This document shows, one piece after another, positions 63,997 through 64,000 of a stretch of DNA of 64,000 nucleotides; position 1 is the first letter of the stretch; each line of letters starts with the position of its first letter. Made by a program: the position numbers and the translations under genes. Origin of the DNA: Clostridium_I sp963725425. GTDB lineage: Bacteria; Bacillota; Clostridia; Clostridiales; Clostridiaceae. The notes under the pieces are model-generated. The model ran no database searches, was not told the DNA's origin, and was given only the letters and a program-made list of their open reading frames with translations. The stretch lies in assembly GCA_963725425.1 (NCBI GenBank), contig CAVRYJ010000031.1, positions 310,001-374,000 of the forward strand. The letters are read 5' to 3'.

Positions 63997-64000
63997 ATTT

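Overview
The window is AT-rich Firmicute DNA. The gene order, the spore-type M23/M50 pair, the L21 leader, a T-box and strong AGGAGG-type ribosome binding sites all point to Clostridium in the strict sense, and specifically to a pectin-using species. I cannot name the species from sequence alone.

Layout. Positions 1-5,056 hold a conserved housekeeping block read leftward: rpmA (cut by the window edge), prp, rplU with its leader, rng, a DUF2344 gene and a TIGR03960 radical SAM gene. Positions 5,261-10,557 hold a pectin-uptake insert: GPH transporter, GH105, a second GPH transporter and a GH105 remnant. It arose by tandem duplication and is flanked by TGTTAACGTTAACA operators. Positions 10,558-23,396 hold the spore/cell-shape block: M50, M23, minE-D-C, a GNAT gene, PBP2, mreD-C-B, radC, maf, a DUF4321 gene, a SPOR gene and another GNAT gene. 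Positions 23,659-26,312 hold a divergent pectin operon (esterase plus GH28) under the same operator. Next come trpP, an IS110 element lying between trpP and a tryptophan-type T-box, an amino-acid permease, an ArsC-like gene, GT2/glf, a D-hydroxyacid dehydrogenase, pirin and truA.

The pabA-pabB-pabC operon (37,324-44,199) is cut inside pabB by a 3,972-bp Tn7/Tn552-like transposon with TGTTAT...ATAACA ends and a 6-bp target duplication. Then follow a flavodoxin, a two-component system with a PD40-like surface protein, an IS200 element whose tnpA carries a complete group II intron, an SDR, a CDGSH protein, a probable ArfA/BrfA-type ribosome-rescue factor with a terminator inside its reading frame, tRNA-Leu, a PAS histidine kinase, SLT-coaE-polA, a DUF6483 gene, an IS3 element, a YgjP-type metalloprotease and crcB.

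Three themes stand out. First, several families of short structured repeats (MITE-like palindromes, heptamer-flanked hairpin cassettes, and a hairpin insertion visible against an empty homologous site) fill the intergenic spaces; the heptamer-flanked cassettes sit mainly between convergent genes. Second, the probable rescue factor carries the hallmarks of non-stop mRNA autoregulation. Third, at least six genes (mreB, the SPOR gene, the permease, the transposon transposase, the PAS kinase and the DUF6483 gene) are broken by single-base indels, mostly in homopolymers, so read-level verification is needed before calling any of them pseudogenes.
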